Positions 10,801-17,823 of a stretch of 64,000 bases of DNA are shown here, piece after piece; positions within the stretch are counted from its first letter, which is position 1, and the number at the start of each line of letters is the position of its first letter. Under the pieces are notes generated by a model, which worked only from the letters and a program-made list of their open reading frames with translations, was not told where the DNA came from and did no database searches. The DNA is taken from contig JASLMV010000011.1 of assembly GCA_030746435.1 (NCBI GenBank), forward strand, positions 34,761-98,760. The letters run 5' to 3'. The position numbers and the translations under genes were made by a program. The DNA comes from Gammaproteobacteria bacterium. Lineage in GTDB: Bacteria > Pseudomonadota > Gammaproteobacteria > Steroidobacterales > GCA-2729495.

Positions 10801-13800
10801 CAGGATGACGGGGATTCGAGCACACCGGCAGAACCGCGCGAGACTCGTTTCAATCATGACGACTGGAATAATCGTGTGACGCGAGAGGAAAGAGTTCAGC
10901 CGGGCGAGGACAGCTACGTGGTTACTACAGGCTGGAATCTTCGATTCGGGCTTGAGAACTCAGTCACGGACGTCAATCTGCATACCACGACCACTAACTT
11001 TGATAACTTCGGACGCCCGACCGTTATCACACGCCCGGACGGGGCTACCTCGGCAGTAAATTACCAGTTTTGCGCCGCCGTCACGTGTAATGATCCACTG
11101 GCCAAATACCGGGTGAACACATCAAGCTCCGATGGCTCCTACGGGCACAAGGAATACGACACCTTCGCCCGCGAACTGGGAACGTACCAGTCGCTTACTG
11201 CTGCCCAGGCAACTGAGTCGTTCGTAGTGCAGGCGTATGACGATCTGGGCCGAGTCATAACCAAATCCGCGCCTGGCATTCTTGGTCAGACGGCGATCAA
11301 CACCGTGTTCACCCACGATCTGCTCGACCGAGTGATTCAGACCGTTCAGCCGCTTGATGACGGTGTGCCTACGTCGACTATTGTCACGAGCTACGAGAAA
11401 TGGATCAAGCGTGAAACGCGCAACGCCGACACGCCGTTAGCGGCCCAACACGATGCGCTGGGGCGCATGATGTCACTGACGGACGCGGCCGGTGTTACGT
11501 GGTTCAAGTACACGGCCTTTGACGATCTGAAAGAGGTTAATGATGTCGCGAATAACAAGACCACAATCCAGTACAACGAACGCGGTTTCCGTACCTATAT
11601 GGATGATCCCGACAGCGGGGAGTGGACCTATACCTACAACGCATTCGGCGAACTTCGCTTCCAGACGGACGACCATCCGACAACTCCGCAGGTTGTCGAA
11701 ACCCGCTACGATCGGCTCGGGCGTATGATCCAGCGGCTGGAAACAGAGGGAACTACCACATGGGAATACTATGAGAATGTTGCGGCTACACCCGTCGAAA
11801 AACGTGGCCTGCTGGAGCAGGTATCGATAACGCAGGGTGCTACCGAACTGTTTGCGGAAGCCTATGACTACGATTCGTTAAGCCGGCTGTCGAATTCAAC
11901 GACCAGCATCGATGGCCGCGACTTCGAAATTGATCGAACTTATGACAGCGAAAGCCGCTTACAGACACTGACATATCCTGAAGCTGAGCAACCGTGGCCA
12001 TCGAGAGCGACAGCAGTTTATAGTTACGATGGTGCAGGCAAGCTCGATCAGGTTACCTATGGCATTAATACCGTCTACGAGTTACTGGAAATAGACGGCT
12101 TCGGCAACGAAACAAAAGCCAAGCTCGGCAATGAATACCGAGTACGCGAGTTTTACGCAGCGACAGGCCTGCCAAAGACTATTCGGGCAGACTTAACGGA
12201 CGGGGGCACCGCAATTCAAAATCTTGAATATGCGTGGTACTCGCGCGGTAACCTGAGGTCTCGCCAACATTCGGGCACTAGCGATCTGCCAGCTATCGCT
12301 ACCGAGGACTTCTATTATGACGAGGACTTGAGCGCAAGCGGCCTGGATCGCGTTACATCGGTACGTCTGAACGGTACTGAGACCTTGCGGCTGACATACG
12401 ATGTGTTAGGCAACATCACCTCCAAGTCCGATGTAGGTATTCTTTACAAGTACGGTGAAAGCGGCGCCGGTCCACATGCGGTGACCTCGATTGATACCGA
12501 AGAAAACCCAAATGATCGTACCTACAGCTACGACCACAACGGCAACGTGCTGTCCCGTGAATTGGCGGGTAATTCGTTGCAGTGGACCTCATTCAATAAG
12601 CCATCTCTGATTAACTATGCGGGAGCAACGCTGTCCTTTTCTTATGGGCCAGACCGCGCCAGGTACCGGCAGGTTGATGGGGCCAAGACAATTTACTACA
12701 TCGGTAACCTGTTCCAGGTCGAGCTAGAGGGCTCTAATGTCCGTTCAATTACCAATGTCTTTGCCAACGGGCAGGCGGTCTTTATAAATCAGTTGCAGAG
12801 TTTCTCAGCTCCCGGAGGTTGGCTGAACGAGTGGTATCTGCATCGTGACCACTTGGGCAGTGTCGACACACTGACAGACGGCAACGGTAATCTCGACCAG
12901 CGCTTCAGTTACGATGCCTTCGGTAAGCGGCGTAATGCAGATTGGACGGCCGATACAAGCGATCTGTTACTGAGTACCGAACATGAAACTGATCGCGGGT
13001 ATACGGGTCACGAGCACCTGGATCGGGCGAAGCTGATTCACATGAATGGCCGCGTGAATGATCCGGTCATCGGAAGGTTCTTAAGTGTGGATCCAGTGGT
13101 GCAGTCGATTGATGCGCCGCAGGGGTTAAACCGCTACTCATACGTGTTCAATAACCCGCTAACACTAATAGATCCGAGCGGGTTCGCTGTCGACAAAGAT
13201 GACAAATGCGCCAACGGCGGTCCCGAATGCGGCTCACCTGCAGAGAAAGGTGAATCTCCTGAACCTATAGTAACAGTCAAGTACAAATGGGACTGTGGGG
13301 CAGGCTGTACAGTGTATGGCGCACCAACTGATGCCGTAGTCACTTATAATTTTGGGGATCTAGGATCATTTTCTCTTGAGGTTGACCTTGAATCCGGCAG
13401 TATTACCGGCGTATCAGATAGTCTTAGTGACGAGACAAGGAATACGCTTGAGGCTAACGGGTTGTTTGATGCTGCTACATTTCGAGGCGGAGACAACAGA
13501 TCAAGTTGGCCAGCGCGTGGAGAATACTTGAAGTTTTTTGGTGGGGTCGACGGCGCATTAGGCTTTGGAGGAGAAGCTGATCTTGGTACATTTATTGGCC
13601 GAAATTCGGAAGGAACACTGCAATATGGGCTATACGTTGAGTATGGAGAAGCTTATGGCTACTCTCTCTCAACGGACTTTGGTTTTGAGCGACTTACGGG
13701 ATTGGACTCTCTAGATGGAAGTCGGTCCATAAATGTTACCGGAAGCATTTGGTTTGGTTCTGGAACGGTAAATGTAAATCCAGATATACCTGTTGGTCAG

Positions 13801-13914
13801 CCCGGGCGAATTAATGGAGGCGGAGTAAATTACTCGTTAGGTCCGTTGCCGCTTGAAACTTATTTCTCAACCACTGTAACCCGAACGATTATTGAACTCG
13901 AAGGACCAAAATAG
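7864..13914 (+). CDS. Secreted SpvB/TcB-like RHS-repeat protein with variable C-terminal tip
   Basis: A giant protein (about 2016 residues). A TTG at 7864 with AGGAG seven bases upstream is the preferred start; an upstream GTG at 7831 in the same frame lacks a ribosome site. From the TTG the protein begins with a Sec signal peptide ending near TQA/AEVPG. Next comes an SpvB-type domain (IPGEFSVGRNGDAQYRIPI), then at least six VCBS/FG-GAP calcium-type repeats (DFNRDGKMDVL, DYNGDGRDD, DIDGDGLADL, DINADGKSEVL, DINGDGLTDFL), a TcdB-middle-like region, and many YD repeats forming the RHS shell. The core ends with GRFLSVDP...NRYSYVFNNPLTLIDPSGF at about 13171-13185. The last 240 or so residues are a Gly-rich tip not recognised. 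By analogy with RHS proteins the tip would be an effector encapsulated by the shell, which is inference. The DNA becomes more AT-rich in the tip. Confidence 0.85.
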   Translation: MVRIRFGWVAHICVLQFFWIATQAAEVPGSIPGEFSVGRNGDAQYRIPINVAPGAGGLAPELALEYSSSAGAGLAGQGLELGGIGAITRCRQTLAQDGQVIGVTLTSTDRFCLNGQRLIVVAGSYGDAGSEYRTEIDRFYKITANGSAGSGPESFTVRHPDGMTYTYGDNASARLVNATGTVKEWGMSLVEDKFGNRITVYYQTQSEPSGNETEYVPIHISYSDPHWFPQYKIELAYENRPARDYRSGYLAGAKWEQSKRLQIIKTYHDTAVGAGNYQLVHTYTFAYETELANGTGRSRLESLTLCGPGDCLPPTEFDWQRGEAGWEDPMGTVPDTVLTQFGDFNRDGKMDVLSAAPSSPWYVYHSNGSGFDVGVPTGAVHFEDWDAIYIGIGHWTTVTDYNGDGRDDHLYIVDDDPVPWWPFEYEVGLASSSGTFSQLAIPDPTLVTPSAPVTADIDGDGLADLIQDESFYYNETGSGGDYGPPNALPLPPGMTGINQGSYYAPSVSPIDINADGKSEVLANYFDATDTYWYVSDLNAGTHEYLGMQGHEDRPVVLDINGDGLTDFLIRNDGDDFWSITMGTGSGFTSPVVTPIPYNAGPPSGTEFRSSVVVDYDLDGRSDILDEDAIFRSNGNNFDYTPITTLPSIPVNVTSLDVTGEGNADLVYLVKPDTSSSPYGYTPCNPCGVGQHNGAKADLLIEVMDGHGKTFQPNYVSLSNASADEYDDSYEYNYPIARTVRDTRHVVSSYDASDGIGGSYNISFKYYNGKQHLRGRGFMGFSRVQETDSRNGVVVETDYETGHPFVGRVGAKIRYQSLGGNQISSYDPEWLSSETYTGVDFVYLDTLETRKYEVGGPNDGELITITTEDNTYNLTYGYLTSSETKAARADWPSIFYTTTKTVTPFSDSLGAAWWCLGLPAQVDETRQNPWEAPETRSTTYSGYQSDCKARTITEGANAAPSQQLVTALTYDTAGNIETRIQDDGDSSTPAEPRETRFNHDDWNNRVTREERVQPGEDSYVVTTGWNLRFGLENSVTDVNLHTTTTNFDNFGRPTVITRPDGATSAVNYQFCAAVTCNDPLAKYRVNTSSSDGSYGHKEYDTFARELGTYQSLTAAQATESFVVQAYDDLGRVITKSAPGILGQTAINTVFTHDLLDRVIQTVQPLDDGVPTSTIVTSYEKWIKRETRNADTPLAAQHDALGRMMSLTDAAGVTWFKYTAFDDLKEVNDVANNKTTIQYNERGFRTYMDDPDSGEWTYTYNAFGELRFQTDDHPTTPQVVETRYDRLGRMIQRLETEGTTTWEYYENVAATPVEKRGLLEQVSITQGATELFAEAYDYDSLSRLSNSTTSIDGRDFEIDRTYDSESRLQTLTYPEAEQPWPSRATAVYSYDGAGKLDQVTYGINTVYELLEIDGFGNETKAKLGNEYRVREFYAATGLPKTIRADLTDGGTAIQNLEYAWYSRGNLRSRQHSGTSDLPAIATEDFYYDEDLSASGLDRVTSVRLNGTETLRLTYDVLGNITSKSDVGILYKYGESGAGPHAVTSIDTEENPNDRTYSYDHNGNVLSRELAGNSLQWTSFNKPSLINYAGATLSFSYGPDRARYRQVDGAKTIYYIGNLFQVELEGSNVRSITNVFANGQAVFINQLQSFSAPGGWLNEWYLHRDHLGSVDTLTDGNGNLDQRFSYDAFGKRRNADWTADTSDLLLSTEHETDRGYTGHEHLDRAKLIHMNGRVNDPVIGRFLSVDPVVQSIDAPQGLNRYSYVFNNPLTLIDPSGFAVDKDDKCANGGPECGSPAEKGESPEPIVTVKYKWDCGAGCTVYGAPTDAVVTYNFGDLGSFSLEVDLESGSITGVSDSLSDETRNTLEANGLFDAATFRGGDNRSSWPARGEYLKFFGGVDGALGFGGEADLGTFIGRNSEGTLQYGLYVEYGEAYGYSLSTDFGFERLTGLDSLDGSRSINVTGSIWFGSGTVNVNPDIPVGQPGRINGGGVNYSLGPLPLETYFSTTVTRTIIELEGPK

Positions 13915-13925
13915 TTGGTGCTGTG

Positions 13926-14231
13926 ATGATGGATGAAAAGCAAATTCTGCGTCAGACAAAGCGATTTGGCCCAAGGGCGATAAGCTTGATCGGGGCTATT
14001 GCAACTTCATTATTGTGCCTATTTTTTGTATTAGTTTGGCCTAAGGATCTTGTTGGAGTTATTATCGCGTGCGGTGTCCTTATGCTCTTTGTCGTATATC
14101 GTGGACGTCAAGCATGCCCAGAATGTGGCCAAAGTCTCCTTCAAAGACGTATCCGGATAGTTGGAAGAGATATCTGGGTTTTCCACCCCGTCATATCTAA
14201 AGAATGTGGCAATTGCAATTCACCTTTATAG
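13926..14231 (+). CDS. Small two-helix membrane protein with zinc-ribbon tail; candidate immunity protein
   Basis: An unrecognised gene of 101 residues starting 11 nt after the RHS stop, on the same strand. A GTG at 13923 or ATG at 13929 are equally possible starts. It has two hydrophobic helices (ISLIGAIATSLLCLFFVLVW and VGVIIACGVLMLFVV) and then a short cytoplasmic tail with CPECG and CGNC, a C-x2-C ... C-x2-C zinc-ribbon arrangement. Position directly after an RHS tip, small size, membrane location and AT-richer composition shared with the tip are what one expects for a cognate immunity gene, but no motif proves it. It could equally be an unrelated membrane protein carried along with the tip. 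Confidence 0.6.
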   Translation: MMDEKQILRQTKRFGPRAISLIGAIATSLLCLFFVLVWPKDLVGVIIACGVLMLFVVYRGRQACPECGQSLLQRRIRIVGRDIWVFHPVISKECGNCNSPL

Positions 14232-14276
14232 TCTTTTACTTCTTTAAGTCCTGAGATGTTTAGTGATGGTCAGTGC

Positions 14277-15419
14277 ATGTCTGATCGACGATACCTGCTG
14301 AAACTCCTGTTGCAGTCGCCGCTGCTGGCTGCATTGCCGGCATCGGTACTCGCTCGCCCTGAACTCGCCATCCCTGAAACCGTCCGCCAGGCGCTGGATG
14401 TCTTCCAGCTTAAACGCGTAGCCCAGCAAAACCTCTCCCTCGCCGCCTGGCATTTCATCGTGAACGGTGCCGATGCCGGCAAGACGATGGCCGCCAACCG
14501 GGCTGTGTTCGACGAGTGGGAAATACGGGTGCGGCGGATGGTGGACGTCTCCAGTCTCGATACTTCCCTTGAACTGTTCGGCCAGCAACTCACGAGTCCT
14601 GTAATTCTTGCTCCCGTCGGTGCGCAGCGTTCAGTTCACGACGAGGGTGAACTGGCGACCGCGCGCGCGGCAAAAAAGAAAAAGCACGTGATGATCTGCT
14701 CGATGATGACGCACTACGGGTATCCTGAGATCGCAGCCGAGGGCGGGCAGACCTGGTTCCAGTTGTACGGTTCGGCCTACGAGAAACAGAACCGGCACAT
14801 GCTTGAGATGGCTGAGGCGGCGGGCTCTCCGGTCGTCGTGCTCACGGTGGACGCCGTTGGCCGGGGCAACCGCGAGGGCGAGCGCTGGTTCCGGCGCGAA
14901 AGCACCGCGGACCAGTTCGGTCTCGGCAACTACGAAGGCTACAAAGGCAAGCGCGGGGTCGGCGATTCTGCGATGACCTGGGACTTCGTCGAGTGGCTGA
15001 AGAAGAACACGTCGATGCAAGTCGTGCTCAAGGGTATTGTTACGAAAGAGGACGCGAAGTTATCGGTCAAGAGCGGTGCCGACGGCATTATCGTGTCGAA
15101 CCACGGTGGCCGGCAGGAAGAAAGTAACCGCGGCACGCTGGACTCATTAGTCGAAGTCATGGAGGGGGCGGGCGACGATATTCCCGTCCTGATGGACAGC
15201 GGCGTCCGGCGCGGTACCGATACTTATAAAGCGCTGGCGCTTGGCGCGAAGGCGGTCTGCATCGGCCGGCCTTATCTCTGGGGCCTCGGTGCCTTCGGCC
15301 AGGCAGGGGTCGAGCGGGTCCTGAAGATCGAGCAGGACGAGCTGAAAACCATTATGCGCTTTGCCGGGGCCACGTCGCTGGAGGAAATCCGCCGGGATTC
15401 ACTGGTCAGGGCAGACTGA
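14277..15419 (+). CDS. FMN-dependent alpha-hydroxy-acid dehydrogenase/oxidase with Tat-like signal
   Basis: Member of the glycolate oxidase / L-lactate dehydrogenase (LldD) family, which oxidises 2-hydroxy acids to 2-keto acids with FMN; the substrate cannot be told. Of 380 residues, the FMN barrel includes SPVILAPVGAQR near 96, TWFQLYGS, the lysine strand MQVVLKGI near 248, and the catalytic-base motif SNHGGRQ with His276, then DSGVRRGTD and ALGAKAVCIGRP. The N-terminus MSDRRYLLKLLLQSPLL fits a twin-arginine export signal (RR-x-L-L-K followed by a hydrophobic stretch and ALPASVLA). That suggests a periplasmic enzyme whose electrons go to the quinone pool or a cytochrome, an inference. The ATG at 14277 is chosen over one at 14256 because it puts the twin arginine at residues 4-5. 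Confidence 0.85.
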   Translation: MSDRRYLLKLLLQSPLLAALPASVLARPELAIPETVRQALDVFQLKRVAQQNLSLAAWHFIVNGADAGKTMAANRAVFDEWEIRVRRMVDVSSLDTSLELFGQQLTSPVILAPVGAQRSVHDEGELATARAAKKKKHVMICSMMTHYGYPEIAAEGGQTWFQLYGSAYEKQNRHMLEMAEAAGSPVVVLTVDAVGRGNREGERWFRRESTADQFGLGNYEGYKGKRGVGDSAMTWDFVEWLKKNTSMQVVLKGIVTKEDAKLSVKSGADGIIVSNHGGRQEESNRGTLDSLVEVMEGAGDDIPVLMDSGVRRGTDTYKALALGAKAVCIGRPYLWGLGAFGQAGVERVLKIEQDELKTIMRFAGATSLEEIRRDSLVRAD

Positions 15420-15467
15420 GTCTAAATAGGCCGATTCCGACCCTGTCTGGCCGCAAAGCAGCATGAT

Positions 15468-15524
15468 GGGCCCATCTCGCCACGCAGCGGCCCCCGGACC
15501 GCGTGCCGTGGGGAGATCAGGCCC
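15468..15524. repeat. Long imperfect inverted repeat upstream of the initiator tRNA promoter
   Basis: The arms 15468-15484 and 15507-15524 pair over 15 bp: GGGCC with GGCCC, ATCTC with GAGAT and CCACG with CGTGG, broken by a one/two-base bulge and one G-G mismatch. The loop is about 22 nt and GC-rich. There is no T-run after it, so it is not a standard terminator for the preceding dehydrogenase gene, although it could act as a transcript-end hairpin. Confidence 0.5.
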
Positions 15525-15533
15525 TTGTAGTCA

Positions 15534-15562
15534 TTGCTTATACCCTCCAGAGGGCTTATTAT
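15534..15562 (+). promoter_or_regulatory. Probable sigma70 promoter of the tRNA-fMet/rimP/nusA/infB operon
   Basis: A TTGCTT (15534-15539) is separated by 17 bases from TATTAT (15557-15562). A start near 15569 would leave a short 5' leader of about 7 nt before the mature tRNA at 15576. The -10 matches 5 of 6 bases; the -35 matches only in TTG. Confidence 0.55.
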
Positions 15563-15575
15563 CGCGCTCCGCGGA

Positions 15576-15652
15576 TGCGGGGTGGAGCAGTCTGGCAGCT
15601 CGTCGGGCTCATAACCCGAAGGTCGCAGGTTCAAATCCTGCCCCCGCTACCA
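15576..15652 (+). tRNA. metY: Initiator tRNA-Met (CAU)
   Basis: A 77-nt tRNA with encoded CCA. The anticodon CAT is at 15610-15612 inside the loop CTCATAA. Initiator hallmarks are visible: three consecutive G-C pairs at the bottom of the anticodon stem (GGG at 15605-15607 with CCC), A11-U24 in the D stem, and no Watson-Crick pair at 1-72 (here T at 15576 opposite T at 15648, instead of the E. coli C-A). The acceptor stem otherwise pairs perfectly (GCGGGG with CCCCGC). It precedes rimP-nusA-infB, as metY does in E. coli. Confidence 0.96.
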
Positions 15653-15662
15653 GAATTGGTAG

Positions 15663-15691
15663 AAAAATGCCCCGCGAGGGGCATTTTTTTT
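15663..15691 (+). terminator. Intrinsic terminator after tRNA-fMet
   Basis: ATGCCCC (15667-15673) pairs with GGGGCAT (15678-15684) around a GCGA loop and is followed by eight T. A-residues on the 5' side extend the pairing into the T-run. It lies between the tRNA and rimP, so it would limit read-through into the operon. Confidence 0.9.
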
Positions 15692-15741
15692 GGCGCCGCA
15701 CAGGCGAGTACTGAAAAGTACGGCTTGTGACGGTTGGAAAG

Positions 15742-15763
15742 TGGGCAGGTGTGCCCATTTTTT
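15742..15763 (+). terminator. Second intrinsic terminator/attenuator before rimP
   Basis: TGGGCA (15742-15747) pairs with TGCCCA (15752-15757) around GGTG, followed by six T. It is the second such structure within 100 bp and stands 28 nt before the rimP start. Confidence 0.75.
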
Positions 15764-15791
15764 GTTTGTGAACAATGGTCTGTGTTTGCGG

Positions 15792-16253
15792 ATGATGACG
15801 AGCGTACACCGTGAACAGTTGATCGAACTGCTCGAGCCGTTAGTCGAGAGGCTGGGTTTCGAGCTGGCCGATCTGGAAGTGAACCTCAGCGGTGGCGGGG
15901 GTTCGCTGCGGTTATTTATAGACAGCGAGGCCGGCGTTACAGTCGATGATTGTGCCGATGTAAGTCGGCAGGTGAGCAGTCTGCTGGACGTGGAAGACCC
16001 GATACCGGGGGATTACAACCTGGAGGTGTCTTCGCCGGGGCTGAACCGGCGGCTCGTAAAGGCCGAGCATTTCGAACGCTTCGCCGGCAGCGATGTGAAG
16101 GTGAAGTTAAAGCGGCTCATCGAGGGCCGGCGCAATATTAAGGCGCAGCTTATAGGCTGCGAAGGCAGCAACATTGTGTTGCGGGAAGGGGATGCCGAGA
16201 TTTCGGTGCCCCTGCAGGAAATCGATACGGCACGGTTGGTGCCGGATTTGTAA
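15792..16253 (+). CDS. rimP: Ribosome maturation factor RimP
   Basis: Binds the free 30S subunit and helps assemble it. With the ATG at 15792 (a second ATG is at 15795) the protein has 153 residues, normal for RimP. The N-terminal alpha/beta domain carries LEPLVERLGFELADLEV and the family motif SRQVSSLLDVEDPIPGDYNL and EVSSPGLNR; the C-terminal SH3-like domain begins about residue 88. Longer frames running upstream across the terminators are not credible. The gene is the first coding gene after metY and is followed by nusA after 34 nt. Expression is probably controlled by the two upstream terminators. Confidence 0.95.
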   Translation: MMTSVHREQLIELLEPLVERLGFELADLEVNLSGGGGSLRLFIDSEAGVTVDDCADVSRQVSSLLDVEDPIPGDYNLEVSSPGLNRRLVKAEHFERFAGSDVKVKLKRLIEGRRNIKAQLIGCEGSNIVLREGDAEISVPLQEIDTARLVPDL

Positions 16254-16287
16254 ACGGCTCGTAAAGAGCCGGGTGGTGTAAGCCAGG

Positions 16288-17796
16288 ATGAACAGTAAAG
16301 AAATACTCATGGTCGTCGAGGCCGTCTCGAACGAGAAAGGCGTCGAAGAGGACATTATCTTCGAGGCGATCGAAGCGGCGCTTGCGTCGGCGACGAGACG
16401 CCGCCATGGCGAAGACATCGACGTGCGCGTAGCTATCGATCGTGAAACGGGTGAGTACGATACCTTCCGCCAGTGGACGGTATTTGCCGACGAATCCGAC
16501 GAACTCGAATTCCCCGAGCGCGAACTGCGCATGATCGACGCCGTCGATGTAAACCCCGATGCAGAACCGGGCGGTGTGGTCGAAGAACCGATCGAATCTG
16601 TTGACTTCGGGCGTATCGCCGCCCAGACGGCCAAGCAGGTTATCGTGCAGAAAGTGCGTGAGGCAGAACGCGCGCAAACCGTTGAATTATTTGAAGAAAG
16701 AATCGGTGAGCTCCTGAGCGGCATCGTCAAGCGCGTGGACCGCAACGGTATTTATGTCGATTTGGGTGGCAACGCCGAAGGCTTTATCGCCCGTGACCAG
16801 ATGATCGCCCGCGAACCGGTGCGACCGAATGATCGCATTAAGGCTTTGTTATACGACGTGCGTTCCGAACCGCGCGGTCCGCAGTTGTTCCTGACGCGCA
16901 CCAGTCCTGAATTTCTCGTCGAGCTTTTCAAAATAGAAGTACCGGAAGTGGGCCAGGGCCTCATCGAGATACTCGGCGCCGCCCGCGACCCGGGCCTCCG
17001 CGCCAAGATTGCGGTGAAGAGTAACGACAAACGTATCGATCCGGTCGGCGCCTGTGTCGGCATGCGCGGCTCGCGTGTCCAGGCCGTGTCCAATGAACTC
17101 GCGGGCGAGCGCGTCGACATTATTCTCTGGGACGAAAACCCGGCGCAGTTTGTAATCAACGCAATGTCGCCGGCCGACGTGACATCTATTGTTCTCGACG
17201 AAGAAACGCACAGCATGGATATCGCGGTCGAAGAAGAAAAACTGTCGCAGGCGATTGGCCGCGGCGGCCAGAACATTCGTCTCGCGAGCCAGCTCACCGG
17301 TTATGAGTTGAATGTCATGACCGAAGCAGACGCAGACGATAAGAGCGAGCAGGAAGCGCGCGAACTGCTGCAGATGTTCATGGAACAACTGGACGTCGAC
17401 GAGGAAGTCGCGCTGATCCTGGTGCAGGAAGGTTATTCCTCGCTGGAAGAACTGGCTTATGTGCCGACCAAGGAACTGCTGGCGATCGAGGAGTTCGACG
17501 AGGCGATCGTCGAGGAGCTGCGCAGCCGCGCCCGCGATGTACTGCTGACAAGGGCAATCGCGAGCGAAGAGGTTATCGACGAGTCTGAGCCGGCCGAAGA
17601 CCTGCTGAGCCTCGAGGGCATGGAAAAGAGCCTGGCCTTTATATTGGCCAGTCGCGGTATCGTCACCCGCGAAGATCTCGCCGAGCAGGCGGTCGACGAC
17701 TTGATCGATATCGAAGACCTGGATGAGGAAAGCGCCGGCAAGCTCATTATGGCGGCCCGGGCGCACTGGTTCGAGGAAGAGGAACAGGCCAGCTAA
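16288..17796 (+). CDS. nusA: Transcription termination/antitermination factor NusA
   Basis: RNA polymerase-bound factor that controls pausing, intrinsic termination and antitermination. Its 502 residues follow the gammaproteobacterial layout: N-terminal RNAP-binding domain (1-125), S1 domain (about 135-200, [20 protein letters not shown]), KH1 and KH2 (200-345, with [16 protein letters not shown]), and two C-terminal acidic repeats (about 365-420 and 440-495) that bind the alpha subunit CTD or lambda N-like proteins. In E. coli NusA feeds back on this operon, and the tandem terminators upstream would suit that here. Confidence 0.97.
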   Translation: MNSKEILMVVEAVSNEKGVEEDIIFEAIEAALASATRRRHGEDIDVRVAIDRETGEYDTFRQWTVFADESDELEFPERELRMIDAVDVNPDAEPGGVVEEPIESVDFGRIAAQTAKQVIVQKVREAERAQTVELFEERIGELLSGIVKRVDRNGIYVDLGGNAEGFIARDQMIAREPVRPNDRIKALLYDVRSEPRGPQLFLTRTSPEFLVELFKIEVPEVGQGLIEILGAARDPGLRAKIAVKSNDKRIDPVGACVGMRGSRVQAVSNELAGERVDIILWDENPAQFVINAMSPADVTSIVLDEETHSMDIAVEEEKLSQAIGRGGQNIRLASQLTGYELNVMTEADADDKSEQEARELLQMFMEQLDVDEEVALILVQEGYSSLEELAYVPTKELLAIEEFDEAIVEELRSRARDVLLTRAIASEEVIDESEPAEDLLSLEGMEKSLAFILASRGIVTREDLAEQAVDDLIDIEDLDEESAGKLIMAARAHWFEEEEQAS

Positions 17797-17823
17797 CCGG
17801 TGAGCCGGTAGCGGAGATACGTA

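Noticed and set aside
7864..14231. A complete Tc toxin locus
   Set aside because: Only a TcB/TcC-like protein is present; no TcA-type gene occurs in the window and the protein carries its own signal peptide.
15576..15652. tRNA as the attachment site of an integrated island covering the RHS block
   Set aside because: The block lies on the 5' side of the tRNA; no direct repeat of the tRNA 3' end and no integrase were found.
15422..15809. Short frames on both strands around the initiator tRNA
   Set aside because: They run through the tRNA and two terminators, so they are not protein genes; one contains the common false peptide produced by tRNA sequence.
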